64,000 nt of DNA. It comes from Pseudomonas sp. Teo4 (GTDB lineage: Bacteria > Pseudomonadota > Gammaproteobacteria > Pseudomonadales > Pseudomonadaceae). Below the pieces are notes generated by a model. The model searched no databases and was not told the origin of the DNA. It saw nothing but the letters and a program-made list of their open reading frames with translations. The position numbers were made by a program, and so were the translations under genes. The stretch spans positions 11,920 to 75,919 of the forward strand of contig NZ_JAXCIL010000004.1 of assembly GCF_034387475.1 (NCBI RefSeq), written 5' to 3'. Shown here one piece after another: positions 1-10,717 of this stretch. Positions within the stretch are counted from its first letter, which is position 1; each line of letters opens with the position of its first letter.

Positions 1-467
1 CGGTGGAGCATGCTGACAGCAACGCTGGCCTGTTGGCCCGGCACCTGCTCAAAGGGCCTGCAGCCAAGGCGCGTTTTGTAAGCCTGTACCAGAATGCTGC
101 CAACCTTGAAGCCGCCGCCGAGCAGGCCGATCAGGTTGTGGCCGAGCTGCCGCCGATCGATGTGCTGGTGCTGGGCATGGGCGATGATGGCCATACCGCT
201 TCGCTGTTCCCCGGCAGCCCGCTTCTGCGCGAAGGCCTGGACCTTGCCAGCCCGCGCCGCATTCTGCCGATGCTGGCACCTAGCGTACCACGCCAGCGCT
301 TGACCATGAGCCGTTCCTTGCTGGCCAGCGCCGCATTCATCGCGCTGTCCGTGCAAGGCGAGGGCAAACTCGCTACCCTGCGCGCCGCGCTGGCGGGCAA
401 CAACCTTTCCGAAATGCCGATTCGCGCCTTTCTTCACGACCCCCTGGACATCTACTGGTGCCCATGA
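1..467 (+). CDS. pgl: 6-phosphogluconolactonase, 5' end missing
   Basis: Hydrolyses 6-phosphogluconolactone to 6-phosphogluconate in the cytoplasm, the second step of the Entner-Doudoroff route. The visible 154 residues are the C-terminal part of a protein usually about 240 residues long; the frame is open to the window edge, so the true start lies upstream. The segment VLVLGMGDDGHTASLFPGSP is the family signature near the active site. It is followed 17 bp later by eda in the same direction, the usual end of the zwf-pgl-eda operon that HexR represses in pseudomonads (known for the group; zwf itself is outside the window). Confidence 0.95.
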   Translation, partial: VEHADSNAGLLARHLLKGPAAKARFVSLYQNAANLEAAAEQADQVVAELPPIDVLVLGMGDDGHTASLFPGSPLLREGLDLASPRRILPMLAPSVPRQRLTMSRSLLASAAFIALSVQGEGKLATLRAALAGNNLSEMPIRAFLHDPLDIYWCP

Positions 468-484
468 GCAAAGGATCCACTGTC

Positions 485-1165
485 ATGACCACCCTCGAAC
501 GCCCACAGCCCAAGCTCTCGATGGCCGAGAAAGCCGCACGGATCGACGCCATCTGCGAAAAGGCGCGCATCCTGCCGGTGATCACCATCGCCCGTGAGGA
601 AGATATCCTGCCCCTGGCCGACGCCCTGGCGGCGGGTGGTATCCGTACCCTGGAAGTGACCTTGCGTTCGCAGCATGGCCTCAAGGCCATTCAGGTGCTG
701 CGTGAACAACGCCCGGAGTTGTGCGTGGGTGCCGGTACCGTGCTCGATCGCAGCATGTTCGCCGCCGTCGAAGCGGCCGGTGCGCAATTCGTCGTCACCC
801 CGGGCATCACCCAGGACATCCTCGAAGCCGGGGTGGACAGTGAGATCCCGCTGCTGCCAGGCATCAGCACGCCGTCGGAAATCATGATGGGCTATGCCCT
901 GGGCTACCGTCGCTTCAAGCTGTTCCCTGCGGAAATCAGCGGTGGCGTGGCGGCGATCAAGGCTTTCGCCGGCCCGTTCGGTGATATCCGCTTCTGCCCG
1001 ACTGGCGGCGTGAACCCGGCCAACGTGCGTAACTACATGGCACTGCCCAATGTGATGTGCGTGGGCGGTACCTGGATGCTCGACAGCAGCTGGATCAAGA
1101 ACGGCGACTGGGCGCGCATCGAGCAATGCAGTGCAGAGGCGATTGCGCTGCTGGACGCCAACTGA
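485..1165 (+). CDS. eda: KDPG/KHG aldolase
   Basis: Cleaves 2-keto-3-deoxy-6-phosphogluconate to pyruvate and glyceraldehyde-3-phosphate, the last Entner-Doudoroff step. The 226 residues form a single class I aldolase TIM barrel. VITIAREEDILPLADALAAGG opens the barrel, and the Schiff-base lysine lies in the GYRRFKLFPAE motif around residue 140; FCPTGGVNP is the phosphate-binding loop. I chose the ATG at 485, which gives the usual family N-terminus (MTTLERPQPKLSMAEKAARI); an upstream in-frame ATG at 458 overlaps the end of pgl. Co-transcribed with pgl and followed by a strong terminator. Confidence 0.96.
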   Translation: MTTLERPQPKLSMAEKAARIDAICEKARILPVITIAREEDILPLADALAAGGIRTLEVTLRSQHGLKAIQVLREQRPELCVGAGTVLDRSMFAAVEAAGAQFVVTPGITQDILEAGVDSEIPLLPGISTPSEIMMGYALGYRRFKLFPAEISGGVAAIKAFAGPFGDIRFCPTGGVNPANVRNYMALPNVMCVGGTWMLDSSWIKNGDWARIEQCSAEAIALLDAN

Positions 1166-1190
1166 ATTTGTTGTGTGCTTTACGGCTTGT

Positions 1191-1219
1191 GGGGCGCTTG
1201 GTCGGCGCCCCTTTTTTTT
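1191..1219 (+). terminator. Rho-independent terminator of eda
   Basis: A 7-bp GC stem (GGGGCGC / GCGCCCC) with a 7-nt loop is followed directly by eight T residues, 25 bp after the eda stop codon. It closes the zwf-pgl-eda transcription unit. Confidence 0.9.
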
Positions 1220-1246
1220 GCCTGATGTTTTTGTATGGCGTGTGCC

Positions 1247-1340
1247 GGCCTCTTCGCGGGTAAACCCGCTCCCACAGATCCATAACTGACCTCAAGGCCT
1301 GTGGTGTGCCTGTGGGAGCGGGTTTACCCGCGAAGAGGCC
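1247..1340. repeat. REP pair, GCGGGTAAACCCGC family
   Basis: Two about 31-bp copies of GGCCTCTTCGCGGGTAAACC-type REP sequence lie in inverted orientation (1247-1277 and 1310-1340), separated by 32 bp. They sit between the convergent eda and leuA, the usual extragenic position for P. putida REP elements. The same family recurs near 14.8, 48.1, 53.8 and 57.6 kb. Confidence 0.9.
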
Positions 1341-1348
1341 AGCACAGG

Positions 1349-1380
1349 CAAAAAAAAGCCCGCATCAATGATGCGGGCTT
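1349..1380 (-). terminator. Rho-independent terminator of leuA
   Basis: Read on the minus strand, AAGCCCGCATC / GATGCGGGCTT forms an 11-bp stem with a short ATT-type loop, followed by a run of T residues. It lies about 20 bp past the leuA stop codon. Confidence 0.9.
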
Positions 1381-1398
1381 CCGGTATCGCGCTACTAC

Positions 1399-3072
1399 TT
1401 ACGCCGCCTTGGCCTCTTGCTGGCTCAGCGACCGGTTCAGTGCACTGAACAGTGCCTTGAAGCTGGCGGTGGTGATGTTTTCATCGATGCCCACACCATG
1501 CACCGGACGACCACCGGCCACGCGCAGTTCGATGTAGGCCGCCGCCTTGGCATTGGTACCTGCGCCGATGGCGTGTTCGTTGTAGTCCATGATCTCAACC
1601 GAGATCGGCAGGCCGGCTACCAGGGCTTCCAGGGCGCCATTGCCCTTGCCGCGCCAGTGCAGGGTGGTTTCGCCTTCACCGGCGACTTCCACTTCCACGG
1701 CACTGTGGCCGTTCTCTTCCTGCAGGCGATGGCTGACCAGCGCGTACGGGCTGTTGGCCTGGAGGTATTCCTTGTGCAGCAGGCTGTAGATCTGCTGGGC
1801 GGTCATTTCCAGGCCCAGGCGATCGGTTTCACCTTGTACCACCTGGCTGAACTCGATCTGCATGCGGCGTGGCAGGCTGATGCCATATTCCTGCTCGAGC
1901 AGGTAGGTGATGCCGCCTTTGCCCGACTGGCTGTTGACGCGGATCACCGCCTCGTAGCTGCGGCCGATGTCGGCCGGGTCGATCGGCAGGTACGGCACTT
2001 CCCACAGCTCGCCTTCCTGCTGCTTGGCGAAGCCCTTGCGGATGGCGTCCTGGTGCGAGCCGGAGAACGCGGTGTGAACCAGGTCGCCAACGTACGGGTG
2101 ACGTGGGTGCACCGGCAGCTGGTTGCACTCTTCGACCACTTTGCGCACGCCGTCGATGTCGGAGAAGTCCAGTTCAGGGTCGATGCCCTGGGTGTAGAGG
2201 TTCAGCGCCAAGGTCACCAGGTCGACGTTGCCGGTACGCTCGCCGTTGCCGAACAGGCAGCCTTCGGCGCGGTCGGCACCGGCCATCAGGCCCAACTCGG
2301 TAGCGGCAATGCCGGTGCCACGGTCGTTGTGGCAGTGCAGGCTGATGATCACGCTGTCGCGGCGGCTGACGTTGCGGCAGAACCACTCGATCTGGTCGGC
2401 GTAGATGTTCGGCGTGGAGACTTCCACGGTGGCCGGCAGGTTGAGGATGATCTTGTGCTCAGGGGTCGGGTTCCACACCTCGATGACCGCGTCGCAGACT
2501 TCCTTGGCGAACTCCAGTTCGGTGGCACTGAAGGTTTCAGGCGAGTACTGGAAGGTCCACTGGGTTTCCGGCTGCTGGGCGGCGTATTTGACGAACAGTT
2601 TGGCCGCGTTCACCGCGATGTCCTTCACGCCTTGCTTGTCCTGGTTGAAGACAATGCGGCGGAACGATGGGCTGGTGGCGTTGTACAGGTGGACGATGGC
2701 CTTCTTCGCGCCGCGCAGCGACTCGAAGGTACGGGCGATCAGGTCTTCACGGGCCTGGGTCAGCACCTGGATGGTGGTGTCGTCAGGAATGTGGCCGTCT
2801 TCGATCAGCATGCGCACGAAGTCGAAATCGGTCTGCGAGGCGGACGGGAACGAGGCTTCGATTTCCTTCACGCCTACCTGCACCAGGGTCTTCCAGAAAC
2901 GCAGCTTCTTCTCCGAATCCATCGGCTCGATCAGCGACTGGTTGCCATCACGCAGGTCGGAGCTGGCCCAGATAGGCGCCTGGGTGATGGTTTTCGACGG
3001 CCAGGTACGGTCGGGCAGGTCGATGGTCGGAAAGGCGCGGTATTTCTTCGAAGGGTCTTTGAGCATGGTCAT
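1399..3072 (-). CDS. leuA: 2-isopropylmalate synthase
   Basis: Condenses acetyl-CoA with 2-ketoisovalerate, the committed step of leucine biosynthesis. The 557 residues are the long LeuA type 2 form. The N-terminal HMGL-like TIM barrel carries [11 protein letters not shown] (near residue 36) and the metal-binding [11 protein letters not shown] (near 245); the C-terminal LeuA allosteric domain (from about residue 430) carries [21 protein letters not shown]. The chosen ATG has an AAGGA ribosome site 8 bp upstream on the minus strand; an internal ATG two codons later is possible. The gene stands alone, as is usual in pseudomonads where leuCDB is elsewhere. A short leucine-rich frame lies upstream. 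Confidence 0.97.
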   Translation of the reverse strand: MTMLKDPSKKYRAFPTIDLPDRTWPSKTITQAPIWASSDLRDGNQSLIEPMDSEKKLRFWKTLVQVGVKEIEASFPSASQTDFDFVRMLIEDGHIPDDTTIQVLTQAREDLIARTFESLRGAKKAIVHLYNATSPSFRRIVFNQDKQGVKDIAVNAAKLFVKYAAQQPETQWTFQYSPETFSATELEFAKEVCDAVIEVWNPTPEHKIILNLPATVEVSTPNIYADQIEWFCRNVSRRDSVIISLHCHNDRGTGIAATELGLMAGADRAEGCLFGNGERTGNVDLVTLALNLYTQGIDPELDFSDIDGVRKVVEECNQLPVHPRHPYVGDLVHTAFSGSHQDAIRKGFAKQQEGELWEVPYLPIDPADIGRSYEAVIRVNSQSGKGGITYLLEQEYGISLPRRMQIEFSQVVQGETDRLGLEMTAQQIYSLLHKEYLQANSPYALVSHRLQEENGHSAVEVEVAGEGETTLHWRGKGNGALEALVAGLPISVEIMDYNEHAIGAGTNAKAAAYIELRVAGGRPVHGVGIDENITTASFKALFSALNRSLSQQEAKAA

Positions 3073-3148
3073 GGAAGCAATCCTTTTATGTGCGGCCGAG
3101 ATCGGGCCTGCCGAGCGATAACGAGATGAAGAGGCGAGGCGACGCGAT

Positions 3149-3226
3149 TCAGCCTGGTAGTCGGGCGCTGACCAGGCAGAGGCTGCGATGTTGTCGGAGC
3201 AGAATGAGGGTGCTGAAGGTTTTCAT
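3149..3226 (-). CDS. Candidate leucine-rich leader peptide upstream of leuA
   Basis: A 25-codon frame begins with ATG at 3226 and ends TGA 76 bp before leuA. It reads [20 protein letters not shown] and five more residues, with six leucines including an L-I-L-L run. An AGGG lies about 8 nt before the ATG. Position and composition fit a leader peptide that senses leucyl-tRNA supply, but I see no clear poly-U attenuator between it and leuA, so any control would have to be unlike classical E. coli leu attenuation. It may be a chance frame. Confidence 0.4.
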   Translation of the reverse strand: MKTFSTLILLRQHRSLCLVSARLPG

Positions 3227-3406
3227 GCCTTCAACCCTAACCAGTGAGATGGGGGATGGCAAGCGTTTGGGGAAAATTGAGAGGAATGCTTAAAAAAAGC
3301 AGTTTTGCGAGATTTTATGGCTGAGATTAATGGGTTGCATATGGTTTTTTGCGCGGTATTTTTCGATGGCGCAAGCCGCTGAAATCGATGTCGATGGTAC
3401 TGGCCT

Positions 3407-3477
3407 CATCGCCGGCAAGCCGGCTCCCACAGGTATTGCGGGTTGCGGCAGGTGTGGGAGCCGGCTTGCCGGCGATG
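3407..3477. repeat. REP pair, GCCGGCAAGCCGGC family
   Basis: Inverted copies CATCGCCGGCAAGCCGGCTC (3407 onward) and its complement ending near 3477 flank about 20 bp. They lie in the gap between the leuA upstream region and the convergent end of the M23 peptidase gene. The same family recurs at 21.1, 23.6 and 34.0 kb. Confidence 0.9.
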
Positions 3478-3491
3478 GAGGCGACTCGGTC

Positions 3492-4319
3492 TCAGGGCTG
3501 GAACGCGCCAATAAAGATCGCCGGGTCCACCCGCGCATCGTTCAGGCTGACGTTCCAATGCATATGTGGCCCGGTAGCCCGCCCGGTCGAGCCAACCCGG
3601 CCGACCACATCGCCACGGCGCAATTGCTGTCCGACATTCACATCGATCTTCGACATGTGACAGAACATGCTGATGAAGCCCTGACCATGGTCGACGAACA
3701 CGGTGCGGCCATTGAAGAAATAGTCGCCCACCAGAATCACCTTGCCATTGGCCGGCGTCTTGATCGGCGTGCCAGCAGGCACCGCGAAGTCCAACCCCGC
3801 GTGCGGGTTGCGTTCCTCGCCATTGAAGAAGCGGCGTACGCCGAACTTGCTCGACAGCGGGCCGTTGACCGGTTTGTCGAGAACCAGGTTGCTCGGCAGG
3901 GCCGGGCTGAAGCTGCGGTAGGCCTTGATCTGCTCGGCCAGTTCACGGTCGATGCGCTTGAGGTCGGCTGGGTCCGGGTTGACCTGGCGCTTGTTCTTCA
4001 GGGTGATGTGCTGTTCGGGGTATTTCTTGCTGCCGACAGTGAAGGGCAGGGTGCGGCCGCCCTGGCTGAGCGTGGCGGTGCCTGGCTTCTGCGTCAGCGG
4101 AATGCCGACGATGGCCAGCCAGTTGTCCTGCTCCTTGACCACCAGCACCGGTTTGCCATCGAAGCGTGCACTCGGCGCGGTAGCCGAAGGGCCGAGGTCG
4201 ACCACCGCGACACCGCCGGGCACCGGCTTGTTCAAGGTGCGGGTGATGTAGCTGGCCTGGGCGCCGCCAGCCAGCAACAGCAGGGAAAGGGCAAGCAGGG
4301 GCGCGATCAGGCGGGGCAT
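3492..4319 (-). CDS. M23 family peptidoglycan endopeptidase
   Basis: Probable periplasmic zinc metallopeptidase that cuts peptidoglycan cross-links or acts as a LytM-type activator. The 275 residues begin with a signal peptide (MPRLIAPLLALSLLLLAGGA, then QA/S as likely cleavage). The C-terminal Peptidase_M23 domain has the zinc ligands in NPHAGLDFAVPAGTP (H and D) and in GPHMHWNV (HxH, near residue 253), with a third conserved His in FCHMSKI, so it looks catalytically complete. It ends 3 bp downstream of the xseA stop region logic: xseA lies just upstream on the same strand with a 3-bp gap, so the two are probably co-transcribed. The exact substrate is not inferable. Confidence 0.9.
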   Translation of the reverse strand: MPRLIAPLLALSLLLLAGGAQASYITRTLNKPVPGGVAVVDLGPSATAPSARFDGKPVLVVKEQDNWLAIVGIPLTQKPGTATLSQGGRTLPFTVGSKKYPEQHITLKNKRQVNPDPADLKRIDRELAEQIKAYRSFSPALPSNLVLDKPVNGPLSSKFGVRRFFNGEERNPHAGLDFAVPAGTPIKTPANGKVILVGDYFFNGRTVFVDHGQGFISMFCHMSKIDVNVGQQLRRGDVVGRVGSTGRATGPHMHWNVSLNDARVDPAIFIGAFQP

Positions 4320-4322
4320 GAG

Positions 4323-5702
4323 TCAGTCCAGTAAAGAGAGAGTGACCGGAGTCAGGTGGTTGTCCTCGACCCGCACCAGCAACTCGCCTTCATTGAGGCG
4401 GGCGGTCAAGCGCTGGCCGTTGTGGGTCTGGTCGGCGCTGCGGATGGCCTGGCCACGTTCGTCGAGGAGGATGCTGTAGCCGCGGGCCAGGGTGGCCAGC
4501 GGGCTGACCACCTGCAATGTCTGCAACTGTGCCTGGAAACGCTGGCGCCGGTCCTTGAGCACTTCGCGCATGGCCCTTGGCAGGCGTTCGGCGAGGCTGT
4601 CCAGGCGCTGGCTCAGCAGCTTCAGGGAGCGGCCAGGGTGCTGCGCGGCCAGGCGCGTGTCGAGACGCGCCAGGCGCTCGCGGCGTTGGTTCAGGTTGAG
4701 CGTGAAGGCCCGGCGCAGGCGCATGTCCAGGTCGTCCAGGCGCTGGGCCTGCTGACGCAGGCGTTCGCCGGGGTGGCGCAGGCGGCGGGTGAGAGACTCC
4801 AGGCGCAAACGGTCATGGGTCAGGCGATTCTGCATGCGCAGCAGCAAGCGCCGCTGCAGTCCATCGAGGCGTTGCTGCAGGCCGCTATTGTCCGGGGCCA
4901 GCAGTTCGGCTGCCGCCGAGGGAGTCGGTGCCCGCACATCCGCCACGAAGTCACTGATCGAGACATCGGTTTCATGGCCCACGGCGCTGACGATCGGCGT
5001 CACGCAGGCAGCCACGGCGCGGGCCACGGCTTCTTCGTTGAAGCACCAGAGGTCTTCCAGCGAGCCACCGCCTCGGGCCAGGATCAGCGCATCGAAGCCA
5101 CGGCTGTCGGCCAGTTGCAGGGCGCGGACGATCTGGCCGATGGCTTCACGGCCCTGTACCGCGGTGGGGATCAGGTTCAGCTCGACCTGCGGCGCGCGGC
5201 GGCCGAACACGCTGATGATGTCGCGGATCACCGCGCCGGTGGGCGAAGTGATGATGCCGATCCGCTGTGGGTGGGCCGGCAGCGGCTTCTTGCGTTCGGT
5301 ACTGAACAGACCTTCGGCGCCGAGCTTTTCCTTCAGCGCTTCGAAGGCCAGGCGCAAGGCGCCATCACCGGCTGGCTCGACAGTGTCGAGAATCAACTGG
5401 TAGTCGCCACGCCCCTCGAACAGCGAGACCTTGCCGCGCACCCGTACCGCCAGGCCGTCGCGCAGCGCCTGGCGCACGCGGGTGGCGTTCTGCCGGAACA
5501 GCGCGCAGCGCACTTGGGCCCCGCTGTCCTTGAGAGTGAAATACATGTGGCCGGAGGCCGGGCGGGCGAGGTTGGATATCTCGCCTTCCACCCAGACGCT
5601 GCGGAACACGTCTTCCAGCAGCACGCGGGCACGGCCGTTGAGTTGGCTGACGGTGAGGACCTCGCGGTCCAGGCCGAGTCGTTCGAAGGGGTCTTTGATC
5701 AT
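4323..5702 (-). CDS. xseA: Exodeoxyribonuclease VII large subunit
   Basis: Large subunit of the processive single-strand exonuclease ExoVII, acting with XseB (encoded elsewhere). The 459 residues begin with an OB-fold (LTVSQLNGRARVLLEDVFRS and VWVEGEISNLARPASGHMYF), followed by the catalytic Exonuc_VII_L domain with PQRIGIITSPTGAVIRDI, LARGGGSLEDLWCFNEE and SAVGHETDVSISDFVADVRA, and then a long arginine-rich coiled coil. The ATG at 5702 gives the expected family N-terminus (MIKDPFERLG). The frame stays open upstream for 40 more codons, but that part runs into a repeat element and is not credible coding sequence. Confidence 0.96.
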   Translation of the reverse strand: MIKDPFERLGLDREVLTVSQLNGRARVLLEDVFRSVWVEGEISNLARPASGHMYFTLKDSGAQVRCALFRQNATRVRQALRDGLAVRVRGKVSLFEGRGDYQLILDTVEPAGDGALRLAFEALKEKLGAEGLFSTERKKPLPAHPQRIGIITSPTGAVIRDIISVFGRRAPQVELNLIPTAVQGREAIGQIVRALQLADSRGFDALILARGGGSLEDLWCFNEEAVARAVAACVTPIVSAVGHETDVSISDFVADVRAPTPSAAAELLAPDNSGLQQRLDGLQRRLLLRMQNRLTHDRLRLESLTRRLRHPGERLRQQAQRLDDLDMRLRRAFTLNLNQRRERLARLDTRLAAQHPGRSLKLLSQRLDSLAERLPRAMREVLKDRRQRFQAQLQTLQVVSPLATLARGYSILLDERGQAIRSADQTHNGQRLTARLNEGELLVRVEDNHLTPVTLSLLD

Positions 5703-5750
5703 GGCGGGCATGATAAGGGGAGGGGGAGTGCATGTCTTGGGTTTTCTGGT

Positions 5751-5990
5751 GCCTTTGAGATCGAGCGCCGCCCGCGCGGCGCATCGCGAGCAAGGCTCGC
5801 TCCCACATTTGTTTCGGGCCAATTATTCCTGTGAGGTTTGTGCGCGAACGCTCTTGGCGCACGGCTCGATATCGCGTCGAACAATCAAGGCGGTCGCGCG
5901 CAAATGGTGCAGGCATAATTGGCCCGAAATAGAGGTAGGAGCGAGCCTTGCTCGCGATGCGCCGCGCGGGCGGCGCTCGATCTCAAAGGC
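5751..5990. repeat. 240-bp near-perfect palindromic element, copy 1
   Basis: Two arms of about 76 bp (5751-5826 and 5914-5990) are almost exact inverted copies: GCCTTTGAGATCGAGCGCCG at one end and its complement at the other, each containing the REP-like core GCATCGCGAGCAAGGCTCGC. The 87-bp centre is also partly symmetrical (TTTGTGCGCGAACGC against GCGGTCGCGCGCAAA). It fills most of the 362-bp gap between xseA and the divergent TauE-type gene. A second copy lies at 16506-16732. No coding frame of its own is evident. Confidence 0.85.
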
Positions 5991-6064
5991 GCTATAAACC
6001 TCAAGGCATGCGCCTGTTCGCCCACATGCAATCACAAGGCATGCGCATTTAAAGGACTATCCCA

Positions 6065-6820
6065 ATGCTAACCCAGCTCTCCCTAACCCCCTTCGACTGG
6101 CTCCCCATGCTCCTCGCCATCGCCGCCGCCTACATTGTCTTCGGCATCGCCGGCTTCGGCACCGCTTTGATCGCCGGCCCAGTCCTCATCCATTTCATGC
6201 CGCTGTCGCGCATCATTCCGTTGCTGGTGCTGCTGGATTTCGTCGCCGCCTTCGGCAACCTGCTGCCTTCGAGGCGCGACGTGGTGCGTGGCGAACTGCT
6301 ACGCCTGCTGCCCTGCATGGCCGTGGGTTGCACTTTGGGTGTGGTATTCCTGTTGCAGCTCAAATCCGACCTTCTGCTGTTGCTGATGGGCCTGTTCGTG
6401 ACGGCCTATGCCATTTATGGTCTTGCGGTAAAGGTCAGGCCAGCCAAGCTGTCTGGCGTGTGGGCAGTGCCGATGGGCACAGTTGGCGGCTTGTTCGGTG
6501 CATTATTCGGCAGCGGTGGCTTTCTCTACGCCCTCTACCTCAGCGCACGGCTGGAAGTAAAAGAGCAGGTGCGAGCAACCCAAAGTGCGCTGATCAGTTG
6601 CAGCACAATCGTTCGCCTTTCGCTATTTCTGATCGCGGGCGTATACGCCGATAGCAGTCTGCTTCTACTGGCAGCCTGTCTGCTACCGGTGATGTTCGCC
6701 GGGCTTTGGGTTGGCCGTCGGCTGTCGATGAAACTATCCCGTGAAGCCTTCATTCGCCTGGTCACTTGGCTGGTCCTGGCCAGCGGCCTGGCCCTGATCG
6801 GTCGCTACCTGAGCGGGTGA
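6065..6820 (+). CDS. TauE/SafE (TSUP) family membrane permease
   Basis: Predicted inner-membrane transporter of the TSUP family, whose members move sulfite, sulfoacetate or other small organic anions; the substrate here is unknown. The 251 residues are nearly all hydrophobic, with about seven to eight membrane spans. The N-terminal AYIVFGIAGFGTALIAGPVL and the mid-protein GGLFGALFGSGGFLYALYL are the two paired TSUP motifs. It stands alone between the palindromic element and a small CxxC gene. Confidence 0.85.
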   Translation: MLTQLSLTPFDWLPMLLAIAAAYIVFGIAGFGTALIAGPVLIHFMPLSRIIPLLVLLDFVAAFGNLLPSRRDVVRGELLRLLPCMAVGCTLGVVFLLQLKSDLLLLLMGLFVTAYAIYGLAVKVRPAKLSGVWAVPMGTVGGLFGALFGSGGFLYALYLSARLEVKEQVRATQSALISCSTIVRLSLFLIAGVYADSSLLLLAACLLPVMFAGLWVGRRLSMKLSREAFIRLVTWLVLASGLALIGRYLSG

Positions 6821-6866
6821 GCGGTAGAATTGCGCCAATATCGCAGTTCGCAGGCCAGTTTTTGCA

Positions 6867-8980
<2,114 letters not shown>

Positions 8981-9001
8981 GGCTTCAAGCAACATGTGCA
9001 A

Positions 9002-9025
9002 GCGGGGCTGTCATGACAGCCCCGC
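9002..9025. repeat. 24-bp perfect palindrome between guaB and guaA
   Basis: GCGGGGCTGTCA is followed directly by its exact complement TGACAGCCCCGC. No T-run follows, so it is not a standard terminator. It could protect the upstream message end, act as a Rho-dependent or partial attenuation hairpin, or bind a dimeric regulator. Confidence 0.8.
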
Positions 9026-9058
9026 GTCGTTTCCGATTTCCACTGACGAGATTGAGTC

Positions 9059-10636
9059 ATGGCCCTCGACATTCACGCTCACCGCATCCTGATCCTCGAT
9101 TTCGGTTCCCAGTACACCCAATTGATCGCCCGCCGCGTGCGCGAGATCGGTGTCTACTGCGAACTGCACCCGTTCGACATGGACGATGAAGCGATCCGCG
9201 AATTCAACCCTCGCGGCATCATCCTGGCAGGCGGCCCAGAGTCGGTCCACGAAGCCAACAGCCCGCGTGCACCGCAAGCAGTGTTCGACCTGAAGGTGCC
9301 GGTGCTGGGTATCTGCTACGGCATGCAGACCATGGCCGAGCAGATGGGCGGCAAGGTCGAAGGTTCCGACCTGCGCGAGTTCGGCTATGCCCGCGTCGAC
9401 GTGGTCGGCAAGAGCCGCCTGCTCGACGGCATCGAAGACCATGTCGACGATGACGGCGTACTGGGCCTGGATGTGTGGATGAGCCACGGTGACAAAGTCA
9501 CCCAGATGCCGGGCAACTTCCACGTTCTGGCCAGCACCCCGAGCTGCCCGATCGCCGGCATGTACGACGACTCCCTGGGCTACTACGGCGTGCAGTTCCA
9601 CCCGGAAGTGACCCACACCAAGCAAGGCGGTCGCATCCTGTCCCGCTTCGTTCAGGACATCTGCGGCTGTGAAGCCCTGTGGACCCCATCCAACATCGTC
9701 GAAGACGCCATCGCCCAGGTGCGTGAGCAAGTCGGTTCGGCCAACGTCCTGTTGGGCCTGTCCGGCGGTGTTGACTCCTCGGTGGTTGCCGCGCTGCTGC
9801 ACCGCGCCATTGGCGACCAGCTGACCTGCGTATTCGTCGACAACGGCCTGCTGCGCCTGCACGAGGGCGACCAGGTGATGGCCATGTTCAAGGAGAACAT
9901 GGGCGTCAAGGTCATCCGCGCCGACGCTGAAAAGCAGTTCCTCGACAACCTGGCCGACGAAGCCGACCCGGAGAAGAAGCGCAAGATCATCGGTCGCACC
10001 TTCATCGACGTGTTCGATGCCGAGGCCAGCAAGCTCGAGAACATCCAGTTCCTCGCCCAGGGCACCATCTACCCTGACGTGATCGAGTCGGCCGGCGCCA
10101 AGAGCGGCAAGGCCCACGTGATCAAGTCGCACCACAACGTTGGTGGCCTGCCTGAGGAAATGAACCTCAAGCTGGTCGAGCCGCTGCGTGAGCTGTTCAA
10201 GGACGAAGTCCGCAAGATCGGCCTGGAGCTGGGCCTGCCGTACGACATGGTCTACCGCCACCCGTTCCCGGGCCCAGGCCTGGGTGTGCGTATCCTCGGC
10301 GAAGTGAAGAAGGAATACGCCGACATCCTGCGTCGCGCCGACCACATCTTCATCGAAGAACTGCGCAAGGCCGACTGGTACCACAAAACCAGCCAGGCGT
10401 TCGTGGTGTTCCAGCCGGTCAAGTCGGTGGGTGTCGTTGGCGACGGCCGTCGTTACGCCTGGGTCGTGGCCCTGCGCGCCGTCGAGACCGTGGACTTCAT
10501 GACCGCACGTTGGGCGCACCTGCCGTACGAGCTGCTGGAGACTGTCAGCGGCCGTATCATCAACGAAATCGACGGTATCTCCCGCGTTACTTACGACGTG
10601 TCGAGCAAGCCGCCGGCCACCATCGAGTGGGAATGA
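9059..10636 (+). CDS. guaA: GMP synthase (glutamine-hydrolysing)
   Basis: Aminates XMP to GMP using glutamine and ATP. The 525 residues comprise a class I glutamine amidotransferase domain with the nucleophile in [12 protein letters not shown] (near residue 86) and the His/Glu pair in [10 protein letters not shown] (near 181), an ATP pyrophosphatase domain with the P-loop [10 protein letters not shown] (near 233), and a C-terminal dimerisation domain ending PPATIEWE, the conserved GuaA tail. Length and motifs are complete. It is the second gene of the guaBA operon. Confidence 0.98.
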   Translation: MALDIHAHRILILDFGSQYTQLIARRVREIGVYCELHPFDMDDEAIREFNPRGIILAGGPESVHEANSPRAPQAVFDLKVPVLGICYGMQTMAEQMGGKVEGSDLREFGYARVDVVGKSRLLDGIEDHVDDDGVLGLDVWMSHGDKVTQMPGNFHVLASTPSCPIAGMYDDSLGYYGVQFHPEVTHTKQGGRILSRFVQDICGCEALWTPSNIVEDAIAQVREQVGSANVLLGLSGGVDSSVVAALLHRAIGDQLTCVFVDNGLLRLHEGDQVMAMFKENMGVKVIRADAEKQFLDNLADEADPEKKRKIIGRTFIDVFDAEASKLENIQFLAQGTIYPDVIESAGAKSGKAHVIKSHHNVGGLPEEMNLKLVEPLRELFKDEVRKIGLELGLPYDMVYRHPFPGPGLGVRILGEVKKEYADILRRADHIFIEELRKADWYHKTSQAFVVFQPVKSVGVVGDGRRYAWVVALRAVETVDFMTARWAHLPYELLETVSGRIINEIDGISRVTYDVSSKPPATIEWE

Positions 10637-10680
10637 TCGGGCTGCCGGCCTAAGCTGGCACCGACAGGCATGGATACACC

Positions 10681-10708
10681 AAAAAGCCCGCATAATTGCG
10701 GGCTTTTT
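10681..10708. terminator. Bidirectional terminator between guaA and the sulfatase gene
   Basis: AAAAAGCCCGCA-TAAT-TGCGGGCTTTTT is a 12-bp stem with A-tract on one side and T-tract on the other. It can end both guaA (plus) and the convergent sulfatase-family gene (minus), whose stop lies at 10718. Confidence 0.9.
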
Positions 10709-10717
10709 GGTTTTTGT

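Noticed and set aside
1417..3129. A 570-codon open frame antisense to leuA
   Set aside because: A shadow of a certain gene in high-GC DNA; no recognisable protein.
5703..5822. Upstream extension of xseA by 40 codons
   Set aside because: It translates the palindromic repeat; the standard XseA N-terminus starts at 5702.
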